NCBI RefSeq assembly: GCF_026262575.1
Contig: NZ_JAPKFL010000025.1
Span: forward strand, 19,782 to 83,781
Origin: Streptomyces marinisediminis
GTDB lineage: Bacteria > Actinomycetota > Actinomycetes > Streptomycetales > Streptomycetaceae
Direction: 5' to 3'
DNA: 64,000 bases
The notes under the pieces are model-generated. The model had not been told where the DNA came from. It was given only the letters and a program-made list of their open reading frames with translations, and did no database searches. Position numbers and translations under genes: made by a program. Shown piece after piece: positions 1 through 8,296 of this stretch. Position 1 is the first letter of the stretch. Every line of letters starts with the position of its first letter.

Positions 1-237
1 ACTCTCGCCGGGTTCGATCTTGCCGCCCGGCAACTCCCAGCAGCCGCGGCGGCGTACGCGCACCAGCAGCAGGCGGCCCCGGTGGCGCAGCACCACCAGG
101 ACGTACGCTGCCCCCTCCGCTCCTTCGGCTCCCGCGGCCCCTGCGGCTCCCTCGGCGTCCTCCGCCGTGCCCGGCGCGGCGCGCTCGAAGGCCAGCAGCG
201 CCATGTCCAGCGGCCCGGTCACCAGCGCCTCGTCCAT
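1..237 (-). CDS. NUDIX hydrolase, N-terminal part (runs off the window start)
   Basis: Reading the minus strand from the ATG at 237 gives 79 residues with no stop before the window edge. After an Ala/Glu/Gly-rich stretch (residues 25-45) comes a strand pattern YVLVVLRHRGRLLLVRVRRR and then WELPGGKIEPGES, the start of a Nudix box (GX5EX7REUXEEXGU); the REUXEE half lies outside. Nudix enzymes hydrolyse nucleoside diphosphates linked to another moiety, using Mg2+. The substrate cannot be told from this part. It is divergent from the secreted peptidase gene at 383. Confidence 0.78.
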   Translation of the reverse strand, partial: MDEALVTGPLDMALLAFERAAPGTAEDAEGAAGAAGAEGAEGAAYVLVVLRHRGRLLLVRVRRRGCWELPGGKIEPGES

Positions 238-382
238 GCCCGCAGCCTACGCGCGCGGGCGGCCCGGCGCCGTGGCCCGCGCTCGCCGTGTGGCCGGGCG
301 GGCGAGGGGGGATGGCGGTGGCGGGGCGGGAGTCGGTAGGTTGCGGCGACCTTCTTATCGGACAGTTCTGGGGAGTTCGCAC

Positions 383-1825
383 ATGCGCGCAGTGCTCAGA
401 TGGGTGCTGGCCCTGACCGTGCTGATCGGCACGGTCGCGGTCGGCACGGCGTCGGGAGGGGCCGCCACCGCGGCCGAGGCCGACATCGAGGACCGGCTGC
501 TGGCCATCGACGGAATGGAGCTGGTGGCGGAGAAGCCGGTGGACGGCTACCGCTTCTTCGTCCTCAGCTACGAGCAGCCCGTCGACCACCGGCGGCCCTG
601 GCGGGGGACGTTCGAGCAGCGCGTCTCGGTGCTGCACAAGTCCGACGACCGGCCCACGGTGTTCTACACCTCCGGCTACGGGCTCAACACCAACCCCGCC
701 CGCAGCGAGCCGACGCGGATCGCGGACGCCAACCAGGTGTCCATGGAGTACCGGTTCTTCACCCCGTCCCGGCCCGAGCCGGCCGACTGGTCGAAGCTGG
801 ACATCTGGCAGGCCGCCAGCGACCAGCACCGCCTGTTCACCGCGCTGCGCGGCATCTACGACCGCAACTGGCTGGCCACCGGCGGCAGCAAGGGCGGCAT
901 GACGGCCACCTACTACCGCCGGTTCTACCCGCACGACATGGACGGCACCGTCGCCTACGTCGCGCCCAACAACACCGACATCCGCGACGACCGGGCCTAC
1001 GACCGGTTCTTCGCCACCGTCTCCACCGAGGCGTGCCGCACGCGGCTGGAAGGCGTGCAGCGGCAGGCACTCCAGCGGCGCGGCGAACTCGTCGACCGCT
1101 ACGAGCGGCTGGCGCGCGCGGAGGGCTACACCTTCGACCTGTACGGCTCCGCCGACCGCGCGTTCGAGGTGGCCGTGCTCGACGTGGCGTGGGCGTTCTT
1201 CCAGTACCAGGACGAGGCGGCGTGCGACCAGGCGCCCGGCCCCGGCGCCTCCGCCGACGAGCTGTACGCCTACCTGGACCGGATCTCCGGCCTGGCCTTC
1301 TACACCGACCAGGGCATCTCCGGGTACACCCCGTACTACTACCAGGCCGCCACCGAGCTGGGCTTCCCGTCCGTGGCCACCCCGCACCTGCGGGGACTGC
1401 TGCGCCACCCCGGCGTCCAGCACCCCCGGCACGCCGTGCCCGACGAGATCGACCTGCCGCGCTTCGACCGGCACGCGATGCGGGACATCGACCGCTGGGT
1501 GCGCACCCGCTCCTCCGAGATGCTCTTCGTCAACGGCGAGAACGACCCCTGGGGCGCGGAGCCGTTCCGAGTGGGCCGGCACACCCGCGACACGCACGTC
1601 CTCGTCGCACCGGGCGCCAACCACGGGGCGAACATCGCCCAGTTGACGCCGGACGAGCGGGCGGACGCCACCGCCGCCGTGCTCCGCTGGGCCGGTGTCG
1701 CCGGTGAGCGCGCCGCCACCGCGCGGGCGGCCGGGGCGGACACCGCGCTGCCGGGCGCCCTCGCCCCCTACGACGCGGCCCTCGACCAGCCGATGGTCAC
1801 GCGGACGCCCGGGCTGCTGCCCTGA
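383..1825 (+). CDS. Secreted S37-family (PS-10 type) tripeptidyl/prolyl aminopeptidase
   Basis: 480 residues. The reading frame is open further upstream, but the ATG at 383 has GGGGAG before it and begins a Sec signal peptide (MRAVLRW, hydrophobic core, AAATAAEA cleavage region near residue 32). The mature protein looks like the Streptomyces S37 peptidases, alpha/beta-hydrolase exopeptidases that release tri- or tetrapeptides from extracellular proteins. GGSKGG places the probable nucleophile at Ser169; NGENDPWG (Asp388) and GANHG (His414) are the likely other triad members. It stands alone and converges on the ribose operon across a strong hairpin. Family assignment is from motif memory; the exact specificity is not visible. 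Confidence 0.82.
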   Translation: MRAVLRWVLALTVLIGTVAVGTASGGAATAAEADIEDRLLAIDGMELVAEKPVDGYRFFVLSYEQPVDHRRPWRGTFEQRVSVLHKSDDRPTVFYTSGYGLNTNPARSEPTRIADANQVSMEYRFFTPSRPEPADWSKLDIWQAASDQHRLFTALRGIYDRNWLATGGSKGGMTATYYRRFYPHDMDGTVAYVAPNNTDIRDDRAYDRFFATVSTEACRTRLEGVQRQALQRRGELVDRYERLARAEGYTFDLYGSADRAFEVAVLDVAWAFFQYQDEAACDQAPGPGASADELYAYLDRISGLAFYTDQGISGYTPYYYQAATELGFPSVATPHLRGLLRHPGVQHPRHAVPDEIDLPRFDRHAMRDIDRWVRTRSSEMLFVNGENDPWGAEPFRVGRHTRDTHVLVAPGANHGANIAQLTPDERADATAAVLRWAGVAGERAATARAAGADTALPGALAPYDAALDQPMVTRTPGLLP

Positions 1826-1859
1826 GCCCCGCGTAGGCACCGGGAGCCCCGCGTAGGCA

Positions 1860-1915
1860 CCGGGGCGGGCGGCCCCGGCGCGCGCACCGCGCGGCGCCGG
1901 GGCCGCCCGCCCCGG
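1860..1915. terminator. Bidirectional GC hairpin between convergent genes
   Basis: A 22-bp perfect inverted repeat (1860-1881 with 1894-1915) with a 12-nt loop lies between the stop of the S37 peptidase and the stop of rbsK. No T-tract follows, as is common for Streptomyces terminators. Just upstream a 20-bp unit (gagccccgcgtaggcaccgg) is repeated in tandem at about 1824-1862. Confidence 0.75.
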
Positions 1916-1916
1916 C

Positions 1917-2870
1917 TCAGTCCAAATCGGCGGCGGTGGGGAAGCTGGGCTGCGCGCCGGCCCGGGTGACGGTCAGCGCGCCGACGCGCACGGCCAGGCG
2001 CACGGCGTCCGCGAGGGTGTCGCCGCGCGCCAGCCGCCAGGCGAGCGCACCGGTGAACGCGTCCCCCGCGCCGGTGGAGTCCACGGCCACCACGGCGGGC
2101 GCCGGCACGTGCGCGGTGCCCTCGGCGGACGCGGCCAGCGCACCGCCCGCGCCGAGGGTGACGACGACGCTGCGCGGGCCCAGGCGGCGCAGGCCGTCGG
2201 CCCACCCGGCCGGGTCCCCGCCGCGCTCGCCGCCCGCGCCGCTCTCGCCGGCGAGCAGCAGCCGGGCCTCGTGTTCGTTGACGACCAGCGGGTCGCAGGC
2301 CGCCAGCACCTCGGGCGGCAGCGCGGCGGGCGGCGAGGCGTTGAGCACCACCCGCGTCCCGGCGGCCGCGGCGGCGGCCGCGGCGGCGGACACCGTCTCC
2401 AGCGCCACTTCGAGCTGGAGCGAGACCACGGACGCGGCGGCCAGCGCCTCCCCGGCCGCCGCCACGTCGGCCGGGGTCAGCCGCGCGTTCGCCCCGGGGG
2501 AGACGACGATGGTGTTGGCGCCCCCCGCGTCCACCGCGATGAGCGCGACGCCGGTGGGCGCCGTGCGGCTGGTCAGCAGCCACCCGGTGGCCACGCCCGC
2601 CTCCCGCAGCGACGCGGTGAGCAGCCGCCCGTGCGCGTCGTCGCCCACCCGGGCGAGCAGGCCCGTCGCCGCGCCCAGCCGGGCGGCGGCGACGGCCTGG
2701 TTGGCGCCCTTGCCGCCGGGGTGGACGGCGAGGTCGGAGCCGAGCACGGTCTCGCCGGGCGCGGGGTGGCGCTCGACGCCGGTCACCAGGTCGGCGTTGG
2801 CCGAGCCGACGACCAGGACCTCGGGGTGCGGGCGAGCGGGGTGAGCCGGAGGGGCCGGATGAGTGGTCAT
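1917..2870 (-). CDS. rbsK: Ribokinase
   Basis: 317-residue PfkB-family sugar kinase that phosphorylates D-ribose to ribose 5-phosphate in the cytoplasm. It has the N-terminal signature PGGKGANQ (residues 51-58) and the C-terminal DSTGAGDAF (about 264-272), whose GAGD holds the catalytic Asp and anion hole. The NADLV near residue 25 also fits ribokinase. It is the last gene of the rbsR-A-C-B-K operon, starting 2 bp after the rbsB stop, so the two are probably translationally coupled. The N-terminus has a Pro/His-rich extension of about 16 residues. Confidence 0.93.
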   Translation of the reverse strand: MTTHPAPPAHPARPHPEVLVVGSANADLVTGVERHPAPGETVLGSDLAVHPGGKGANQAVAAARLGAATGLLARVGDDAHGRLLTASLREAGVATGWLLTSRTAPTGVALIAVDAGGANTIVVSPGANARLTPADVAAAGEALAAASVVSLQLEVALETVSAAAAAAAAAGTRVVLNASPPAALPPEVLAACDPLVVNEHEARLLLAGESGAGGERGGDPAGWADGLRRLGPRSVVVTLGAGGALAASAEGTAHVPAPAVVAVDSTGAGDAFTGALAWRLARGDTLADAVRLAVRVGALTVTRAGAQPSFPTAADLD

Positions 2871-2872
2871 CG

Positions 2873-3814
2873 TTACAGGAACGCCTTCGCGTTCTCCTCC
2901 GTCACGACCTTCACCGGCACCTTGATCTCCGCGTCCACGTCCTCGTCGCGGGCGATCCGGACGGCGTTGCGCACGGACATCCGGCCGAGCTCGTCGGGCT
3001 GCTGGGCGACGGTGGCGGCCAGCGTGCCCTCCTGCACGGCCTTCAGCCCGTCGGGAGTGCCGTCGAAGCCGACGACGGTCACGGTGTCGCCCGCCCGGTC
3101 GCCCAGCGCCTGGACGGCGCCGAGCGCCATCTCGTCGTTCTCCGCGAAGACGCCGGTGACGTCCGGGTGCGCCTGGAGCAGATTGGTCATGACGTCGAGG
3201 CCCTCGGTGCGGTCGAAGTCCGCCGGCTGGCTGGCGACGACCTCGATGTCCGGGTACTGCGCGATGCCCTTCTCGAAGCCCTCGCCGCGCTCCCGGGAGG
3301 CGGAGGTGCCGGCGATGCCGCGCAGCACGACCACGGTGCCCCGCTCGCCCATCTCCTCGGCCAGCTTCTCGGCCGCCAGCTCGCCGCCCTGCACGTTGTC
3401 GGAGGCGACGGTGGTGACCACCTCGGCGCCGTTGACCGCGCGGTCGGCCGCGACGACGGGGATGCCCGCGTTGCCGGCCGCCTCCACCGAGGGCCCGGCG
3501 GCGTCGGAGTCCACCGGGTTGATGATCACCGTGTCCATGTTCTGGCTGGTGAAGTTCTGGAGCTGGTTGGCCTGGGTGTTGGCGTCGTTCTGCGCGTCGG
3601 TGACCGTCAGGTCGATCTCGCTCGCCTCCGCCTCCTGCTCCGCGCCCTTCTTCAGCTCGACGAAGAAGGGGTTGTTCAGGGTCGAGACGGACATGCCTAT
3701 CTCGATCCGGTCGTCACCGGCGGCCGCCCCCGATTCGGTGCCGCAGCCGGTGGCGGCGACCGTCAGGGCGAGCAGGGTGGCGGTGAGGGTGAGGGACGTT
3801 CTCTTCGTGCGCAT
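2873..3814 (-). CDS. rbsB: Ribose ABC transporter substrate-binding lipoprotein
   Basis: 313 residues from the ATG at 3814, which has GAGGA nine bases upstream and starts a lipoprotein signal peptide (MRTKRTS, hydrophobic stretch, AATGC with Cys24 as the lipidation site). The mature part is a periplasmic-binding-protein-type-1 sugar receptor: IEIGMSVSTLNNPFFVELKKG at the start, NPVDSDAAGP, and FAENDEMALGAVQAL, all typical of RbsB. It should capture D-ribose outside the membrane and deliver it to RbsC/RbsA. The frame stays open upstream to 3967, but those residues overlap rbsC and lack a signal. Confidence 0.92.
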   Translation of the reverse strand: MRTKRTSLTLTATLLALTVAATGCGTESGAAAGDDRIEIGMSVSTLNNPFFVELKKGAEQEAEASEIDLTVTDAQNDANTQANQLQNFTSQNMDTVIINPVDSDAAGPSVEAAGNAGIPVVAADRAVNGAEVVTTVASDNVQGGELAAEKLAEEMGERGTVVVLRGIAGTSASRERGEGFEKGIAQYPDIEVVASQPADFDRTEGLDVMTNLLQAHPDVTGVFAENDEMALGAVQALGDRAGDTVTVVGFDGTPDGLKAVQEGTLAATVAQQPDELGRMSVRNAVRIARDEDVDAEIKVPVKVVTEENAKAFL

Positions 3815-3894
3815 TGCTGCATTCCTCGCAGTCGACGGCGGGGTAAAGAGGGACGTGCGGTGTCGGAAGACGATCGGTGGACCGTACGGATCGA

Positions 3895-4896
3895 TCATGT
3901 ACGGCGACGGAGTGTATCGAGAAGCGCCGCGAGCGCGATAACCGCCCCGATCGCCACCTGCTGCCAAAAGGCCGACACGTTCAGCAGGTTGAGTCCGTTG
4001 CGCAGCACGGCCAGGATCAGCGCGCCGATCAGCGTGCCCGAGGCGCGGCCCACGCCGCCCGAGAGGCTGGCGCCGCCGATGACGCAGGCGGCGATCGCGT
4101 CCAGCTCGTAGCCGAAGGCGGCCTGCGGCTGCGCGGACACCAGCCGCGAGGCGAGCACGATGCCCGCGACGGCCGCGAAGACCCCGGAGAGGCCGTAGAC
4201 GACCAGCTTCTGCCGGGAGACCCGGATGCCCGACAGCCGCGCCGCCTCCTCGTTGCCCCCGATCGCGTACATCGCCCGCCCGCTGTAGGTCAGGTTCAGC
4301 ACGACGGCGGCGACGGCGGCCATCGCCAGCATCACCAGCACCGGCACCGGCAGCCAGTCACCCAGGTTGCGGCCGAGGAACGCCAGCGGGTCGGGGAAGG
4401 CGATCGGGCTGCCCTGGGAGATGACCAGCCCCAGACCGCGCGCGACCGACAGCATCGCCAGCGTGGCGATGAACGACGGCAGCCGGCCGTGGGCGACCAG
4501 CACCCCGTTGACCAGCCCGCACGCCAGCCCCGTGACCAGCGCGCACAGCACCGCCAGCCACACCGGCAGCCCCTGCGACGTCGCCGTCCACGCCAGCACC
4601 ATCGCCGACAGCGCGGCCACCGAGCCGACCGACAGGTCGATGCCGGCCGAGACGATGACGAAGGTGACGCCGAACGCCAGCACCGCCACGACCGCCGCCT
4701 GCGCGCCGACGTTCATCAGGTTGCGGGTGGTCAGGAAGTCCGGTGACAGCAGGGCCAGCACCGCGACGAGTGCCAGCAGCGCGCCCAGCGCCCCGTTGTC
4801 CCGGAACACCCGCCGCACCACCGGCGGCACCCCGCCCGGCAGCCGGCGGCCCGGCCCGGGCTCCGCCGTGCTGCTGCCCTTGGTATCGGTGGCCAC
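3895..4896 (-). CDS. rbsC: Ribose ABC transporter permease
   Basis: 333-residue integral membrane protein of the AraH/RbsC branched-chain permease family. It has 8-10 hydrophobic segments. The conserved loop FVIVSAGIDLSVGSVAALSA (about residues 78-97) is the family hallmark, and YAIGGNEEAARLSGI is the EAA-like contact with the ATPase. It starts with ATG at 4896, 142 bp after the rbsA stop, and ends 80 bp before rbsB. With RbsA and RbsB it forms the high-affinity ribose importer. Confidence 0.92.
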   Translation of the reverse strand: MATDTKGSSTAEPGPGRRLPGGVPPVVRRVFRDNGALGALLALVAVLALLSPDFLTTRNLMNVGAQAAVVAVLAFGVTFVIVSAGIDLSVGSVAALSAMVLAWTATSQGLPVWLAVLCALVTGLACGLVNGVLVAHGRLPSFIATLAMLSVARGLGLVISQGSPIAFPDPLAFLGRNLGDWLPVPVLVMLAMAAVAAVVLNLTYSGRAMYAIGGNEEAARLSGIRVSRQKLVVYGLSGVFAAVAGIVLASRLVSAQPQAAFGYELDAIAACVIGGASLSGGVGRASGTLIGALILAVLRNGLNLLNVSAFWQQVAIGAVIALAALLDTLRRRT

Positions 4897-5038
4897 GTGC
4901 TCTCCCAGTCGTCTCGTCGTTCCGTGGTCTCGTACTCGTCGGCGCCGTGCTCGCCGTGTTCGCCGGCGCCCGGTCGCCCGGTCGCCCGGTCGGTCCGGCG
5001 CCGGAGGTCCCGGCGCCGAGGGCCGCGGGGCCGCGGTG

Positions 5039-6574
5039 TCAGCGCGCCAGGTCGGCCGGGCGCGCGGAGCCCACGGCCAGCGCCATCACGGCGTCCTGCG
5101 TGGCCGCGTCCCCGGCCAGCTCGCCCGCCAGCCGGCCCCGGCACATCACCAGCACCCGGTCGCTCATCCCCAGCACTTCCGGCAGGTCGCTGGAGACCAT
5201 CAGCACCCCGTGCCCGGCCGCCGTCAGCTCGTTGACCAGGCGGTAGATCTCCACCTTCGCGCCCACGTCGACGCCGCGCGTCGGCTCGTCCAGGATCAGC
5301 AGACGGCTGCCGGCCAGCAGCCACTTGCCGATCGCCACCTTCTGCTGGTTGCCGCCGGACAGGGTGCGGGCGGGCTGGTCGAGACCCGCCATGCGCACCC
5401 CGAGCCGGGCTGCCATCGCCGCCGCCGCCCGGCGCTGGCCCGCCCGGTCCACCAGGCCGCCCCGGCTGGCCCGGCGCAGCGTCACCAGGCCGAGGTTCTC
5501 GCCCACCGAGGCGCCCAGCACCAGGCCCTGCCCCTTGCGGTCCTCGGGGACGAAGCCGACCCCGGCCGCCAGCGAGGCGGCCACGTCGTGCCCGGGGAGC
5601 GGGGCGCCGCGCACCTGCACGCTGCCGTGGTCGTAGGCGTCGGCGCCGAAGACCGCGCGCACCACCTCCGTGCGGCCCGCGCCCACCAGCCCGGCCAGGC
5701 CCACGACCTCGCCGCCGCGCACGTCGAAGCCGACCCCGTCGAAGGCCCCGGCCCGCCGCAGCCCGCGCACCCGCAGCAGCGGCGGCCCGTCGGCGTCGAC
5801 CGGGCCGCGCTCCCGGGGGTACTGGGCCTCGATGCTGCGGCCGACCATGAGCCGCACCAGCTCGTCGCGGTCGGTGCCGGCCGGCACCCGCGCGACGCTG
5901 CGCCCGTCGCGCAGCACCGTCACCCGGTCGCCGAGCTGTGCGACCTCCTCCAGCTTGTGCGTGATGAAGACGACGCCGACGCCGTCCGCGCGCAGCCGCC
6001 GCACGATGGCGAACAGCCGCTCCACCTCGCCGCCGGTCAGCACGGCGGTGGGCTCGTCCATGACCAGGACCCGGGCGCGCACGCTCAGCGCCTTGGCGAT
6101 TTCCACCATCTGCCGGTGGGCCACGCCCAGTTCGCGCAGCCGGGCGCGCGGCGAGACGTTGACGCCCACGCGCGCCAGCAGGTCGGCGGCGTCGGCCTCC
6201 ATCCGGGCCCGGTCCACCAGGCCGAAGCGGCGCGGCGGGCGGCCCAGGAAGAGGTTCTCGGCCACCGTCAGGTCCGGCACGAGGTGGAACTCCTGGTGGA
6301 TGGTGGCGATGCCGAGCCGCTCCGCGTCCTGGGCCCCGTGCACGCGCACCGGTCGGCCGTCCACCACGATCCGCCCGCGGTCCGGCCGGTGGGCGCCGGC
6401 CAGCAGCCGGATCAGGGTGCTCTTCCCGGCGCCGTTCTCGCCCAGCAGCACGTGCACCTCACCCGCGCGCACCTCGAAGTCCACGCCGTCCAGCGCGACG
6501 ACGCCGGGGAACGCCTTGGTGACGCCCTCGGCGCGCACGATCGGGGCGGAGCTGCGGCGGTCCGAGGGCGTCAA
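5039..6574 (-). CDS. rbsA: Ribose ABC transporter ATPase (two fused nucleotide-binding domains)
   Basis: About 511 residues. I place the start at the TTG at 6574 (LTPSDRRSS) because AAAGGGA lies seven bases upstream; the frame is open far upstream into unrelated sequence. There are two ATP-binding cassettes. The first has Walker A GENGAGKST (about 45-53), the signature region LGVAHRQMVEIAKAL and Walker B VLVMDEPT. The second has a degenerate Walker A (GLVGAGRTE), LSGGNQQKVAIGKWL and LLILDEPTRGVD. Tandem cassettes with one degenerate site are usual for monosaccharide importers. It powers ribose uptake with RbsC and RbsB. Confidence 0.92.
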   Translation of the reverse strand: MTPSDRRSSAPIVRAEGVTKAFPGVVALDGVDFEVRAGEVHVLLGENGAGKSTLIRLLAGAHRPDRGRIVVDGRPVRVHGAQDAERLGIATIHQEFHLVPDLTVAENLFLGRPPRRFGLVDRARMEADAADLLARVGVNVSPRARLRELGVAHRQMVEIAKALSVRARVLVMDEPTAVLTGGEVERLFAIVRRLRADGVGVVFITHKLEEVAQLGDRVTVLRDGRSVARVPAGTDRDELVRLMVGRSIEAQYPRERGPVDADGPPLLRVRGLRRAGAFDGVGFDVRGGEVVGLAGLVGAGRTEVVRAVFGADAYDHGSVQVRGAPLPGHDVAASLAAGVGFVPEDRKGQGLVLGASVGENLGLVTLRRASRGGLVDRAGQRRAAAAMAARLGVRMAGLDQPARTLSGGNQQKVAIGKWLLAGSRLLILDEPTRGVDVGAKVEIYRLVNELTAAGHGVLMVSSDLPEVLGMSDRVLVMCRGRLAGELAGDAATQDAVMALAVGSARPADLAR

Positions 6575-6630
6575 CGGGGTTCCCTTTCGTGCGTGGGTGC
6601 GTGCGTGTGCCGGGCGCGGCGCTCGTGTCG

Positions 6631-7623
6631 CTACTCGCCGCACGAGCGGCGGGGGACGAGGTCGGCGGTCAGGGTGAGGGAGGTGGCCGGGCGGCCTTCG
6701 ATCAGGTCGACCAGCGCGCGCACCGCGCCGTGCCCGAGCGCCTCGGTGGGCTGCGCGATCGCGGTCACCGGCGGGTCGGTGTGCAGAAACCACGGGATGT
6801 CGTCGAAGGCGGCCAGCGCCACGTCGTCGGGCACCCGCAGGCCGCGCGCGCGGATCTCGTCCATCGCGCCGAGCGCCATCAGGTTGTCCGTGGCGAAGAT
6901 CGCCTCGGGCGGCTCGGGCAGGTCCAGGAAGCGCGCGGTGGCCCGGCGTCCGCTCCCGGCCTGGAAGTCGCCCTCCTCGCGGTAGTGGGCGGGGGCGGGC
7001 AGCCCGTGGGCCGCCAGCGCGCCGAGGAACGCCTCGGCGCGCTCGTTGCCGGTCGTGGTCGTCGCCGGGCCGGTGATGACGGCCAGTCGGCGGTGCCCGA
7101 GCCGGTGGAGGTGGTCCACCAGGGCGGCGATGGCCGCCCGCCCGTCCGTGCGCACCACCGGCACCCGGGGGCAGCCCGCGATCCAGCGGTCGACGAACAC
7201 CATCGGCACGCCCGACCCCGCCACCTCGGTGACCAGGCTGGCGCTGTCGGCCGTCGGGCTCACCAGCAACCCGTCGATCCGGCGCTCCAGCAGCGTGCGC
7301 ACGTGGTGGTCCTGGAGCGCGGACTGCTCGTCGGCGTTGCCGAACACCACGCTGTACCCGTGCGCCCGGGCCTCGTCCTCCACGGCCCGGGCGAGGGCGG
7401 TGAAGAACGGGTTGAGCACGTCGCTGACGACGAGGCCGAGCGTGCTGGTGTGGTCGGTGCGCAGCGAGCGGGCGACGCCGTTGGGGCGGTAGCCCAGCTC
7501 GTCGATCGCGGCGCGCACCCGCTCGCGCGTGCCGGGCCGCACCGCCGGGTGCCCGTTCAGCACCCGGGACACGGTCGCCACGGAGACGCGCGCTCGCGCC
7601 GCGACGTCCTTGATGCCCGCCAC
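6631..7623 (-). CDS. rbsR: LacI-family ribose operon repressor
   Basis: 330 residues. The N-terminal helix-turn-helix and hinge (IKDVAARARVSVATVSRVLN, residues 4-23; GYRPNGVARSLRT about 44-56) are classic LacI. The rest is a sugar-binding periplasmic-like effector domain. It is first in the operon, 56 bp upstream of rbsA, and a consensus LacI-family operator lies 22-35 bp upstream of its start. I infer autoregulation and repression of rbsACBK, relieved by ribose or a phosphorylated form. Confidence 0.9.
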   Translation of the reverse strand: MAGIKDVAARARVSVATVSRVLNGHPAVRPGTRERVRAAIDELGYRPNGVARSLRTDHTSTLGLVVSDVLNPFFTALARAVEDEARAHGYSVVFGNADEQSALQDHHVRTLLERRIDGLLVSPTADSASLVTEVAGSGVPMVFVDRWIAGCPRVPVVRTDGRAAIAALVDHLHRLGHRRLAVITGPATTTTGNERAEAFLGALAAHGLPAPAHYREEGDFQAGSGRRATARFLDLPEPPEAIFATDNLMALGAMDEIRARGLRVPDDVALAAFDDIPWFLHTDPPVTAIAQPTEALGHGAVRALVDLIEGRPATSLTLTADLVPRRSCGE

Positions 7624-7644
7624 CGACCGGCCTCCGCAGGGTCG

Positions 7645-7658
7645 TGGAAACGATTACA
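7645..7658. promoter_or_regulatory. LacI-family operator (probable RbsR site)
   Basis: On the minus strand the 14 bases read TGTAATCGTTTCCA, an exact match to the LacI-family consensus TGNAANCGNTTNCA with the central CG. It lies just upstream of rbsR and is the only such match I noticed near the operon. Confidence 0.75.
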
Positions 7659-8296
7659 CGCGGATTGAAACCCATGCCGATCCGTCGGGGCAAGTCCCCT
7701 TGTCCACCTGGCAACTTGCGGCCACGCGGGCATGTGGGTGCCACCGGTCGACGGACGGCCGCGGTGGATGGTGGACGGTGGGTGGTCGGCGGTGGGTGGT
7801 CGGCGGTGAGCCTCGGGCGGTCGCGCCGGGGGCTGCCGGGGGACGGGAGGCCGGGGCGGCAGGCACCGGCCCTCGACTCCTGGCCCGCGAGGTGTGGGCT
7901 GTGGGCACCGTTCCCCGGGCCGTCGCGGTGCACGGGCTGCGAGGTGTGGGGTGCGGGCGGCAGGCCCTGGTCGCCGAAGGCCGGTCGCTGGGCGGCGCGG
8001 GGCGTCGGTCGCCGGGTGGCCCACGCCGCCCGGCGGGGGCGGGGCGGAGTCGCGGTGGTGCGGACGGCGGCGGCCGGGTGCGCGGGGGCCGGGTGGTTCC
8101 CGTCTCCACCGGGGTGGCGGAGTGGCGGGGCGGTGTCGGCATTCCGGTTGAGCGCCGGGGCGGCGCCCCGCCATGGAAATGGAGCGCCACCCTCCACGCG
8201 GGAGTGAAGACGGGGCGGGGGCGCCGCCGTAGCGTGCGGACCGCTGGACGCGCCGTCGAGCACTCCTCAAGTGCCCTGCGAGGAACGGGAGAACCC
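7659..8296. other. Intergenic region between divergent rbsR and the hydrazine-type cluster
   Basis: 638 bp with no convincing gene on either strand; the long open frames here are GC-bias artefacts full of Pro/Arg. It should hold the rbs promoter (left) and the promoter of the rightward cluster. A 14-bp unit (ggtgggtggtcggc) is repeated twice at 7777-7804. Near the right end TAGCGT at 8229-8234 could be a -10 element for the cluster, with GTGAAG 19 bp upstream as a weak -35. GGAACGGGAG just before 8297 is the ribosome site of the first gene. Confidence 0.5.

Noticed and set aside
7777..7804. Tandem repeats upstream of the hydrazine cluster as an iteron or regulator array
   Set aside because: Only two copies of 14 bp, G/T-rich, with no dyad symmetry; probably chance slippage.
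5039..8263. A 1074-codon open frame on the minus strand running from rbsA past rbsR
   Set aside because: Only the rbsA part (5039-6574) has family motifs. Upstream the frame runs antisense-in-phase through rbsR and is Arg/Pro/Gly filler caused by high GC.
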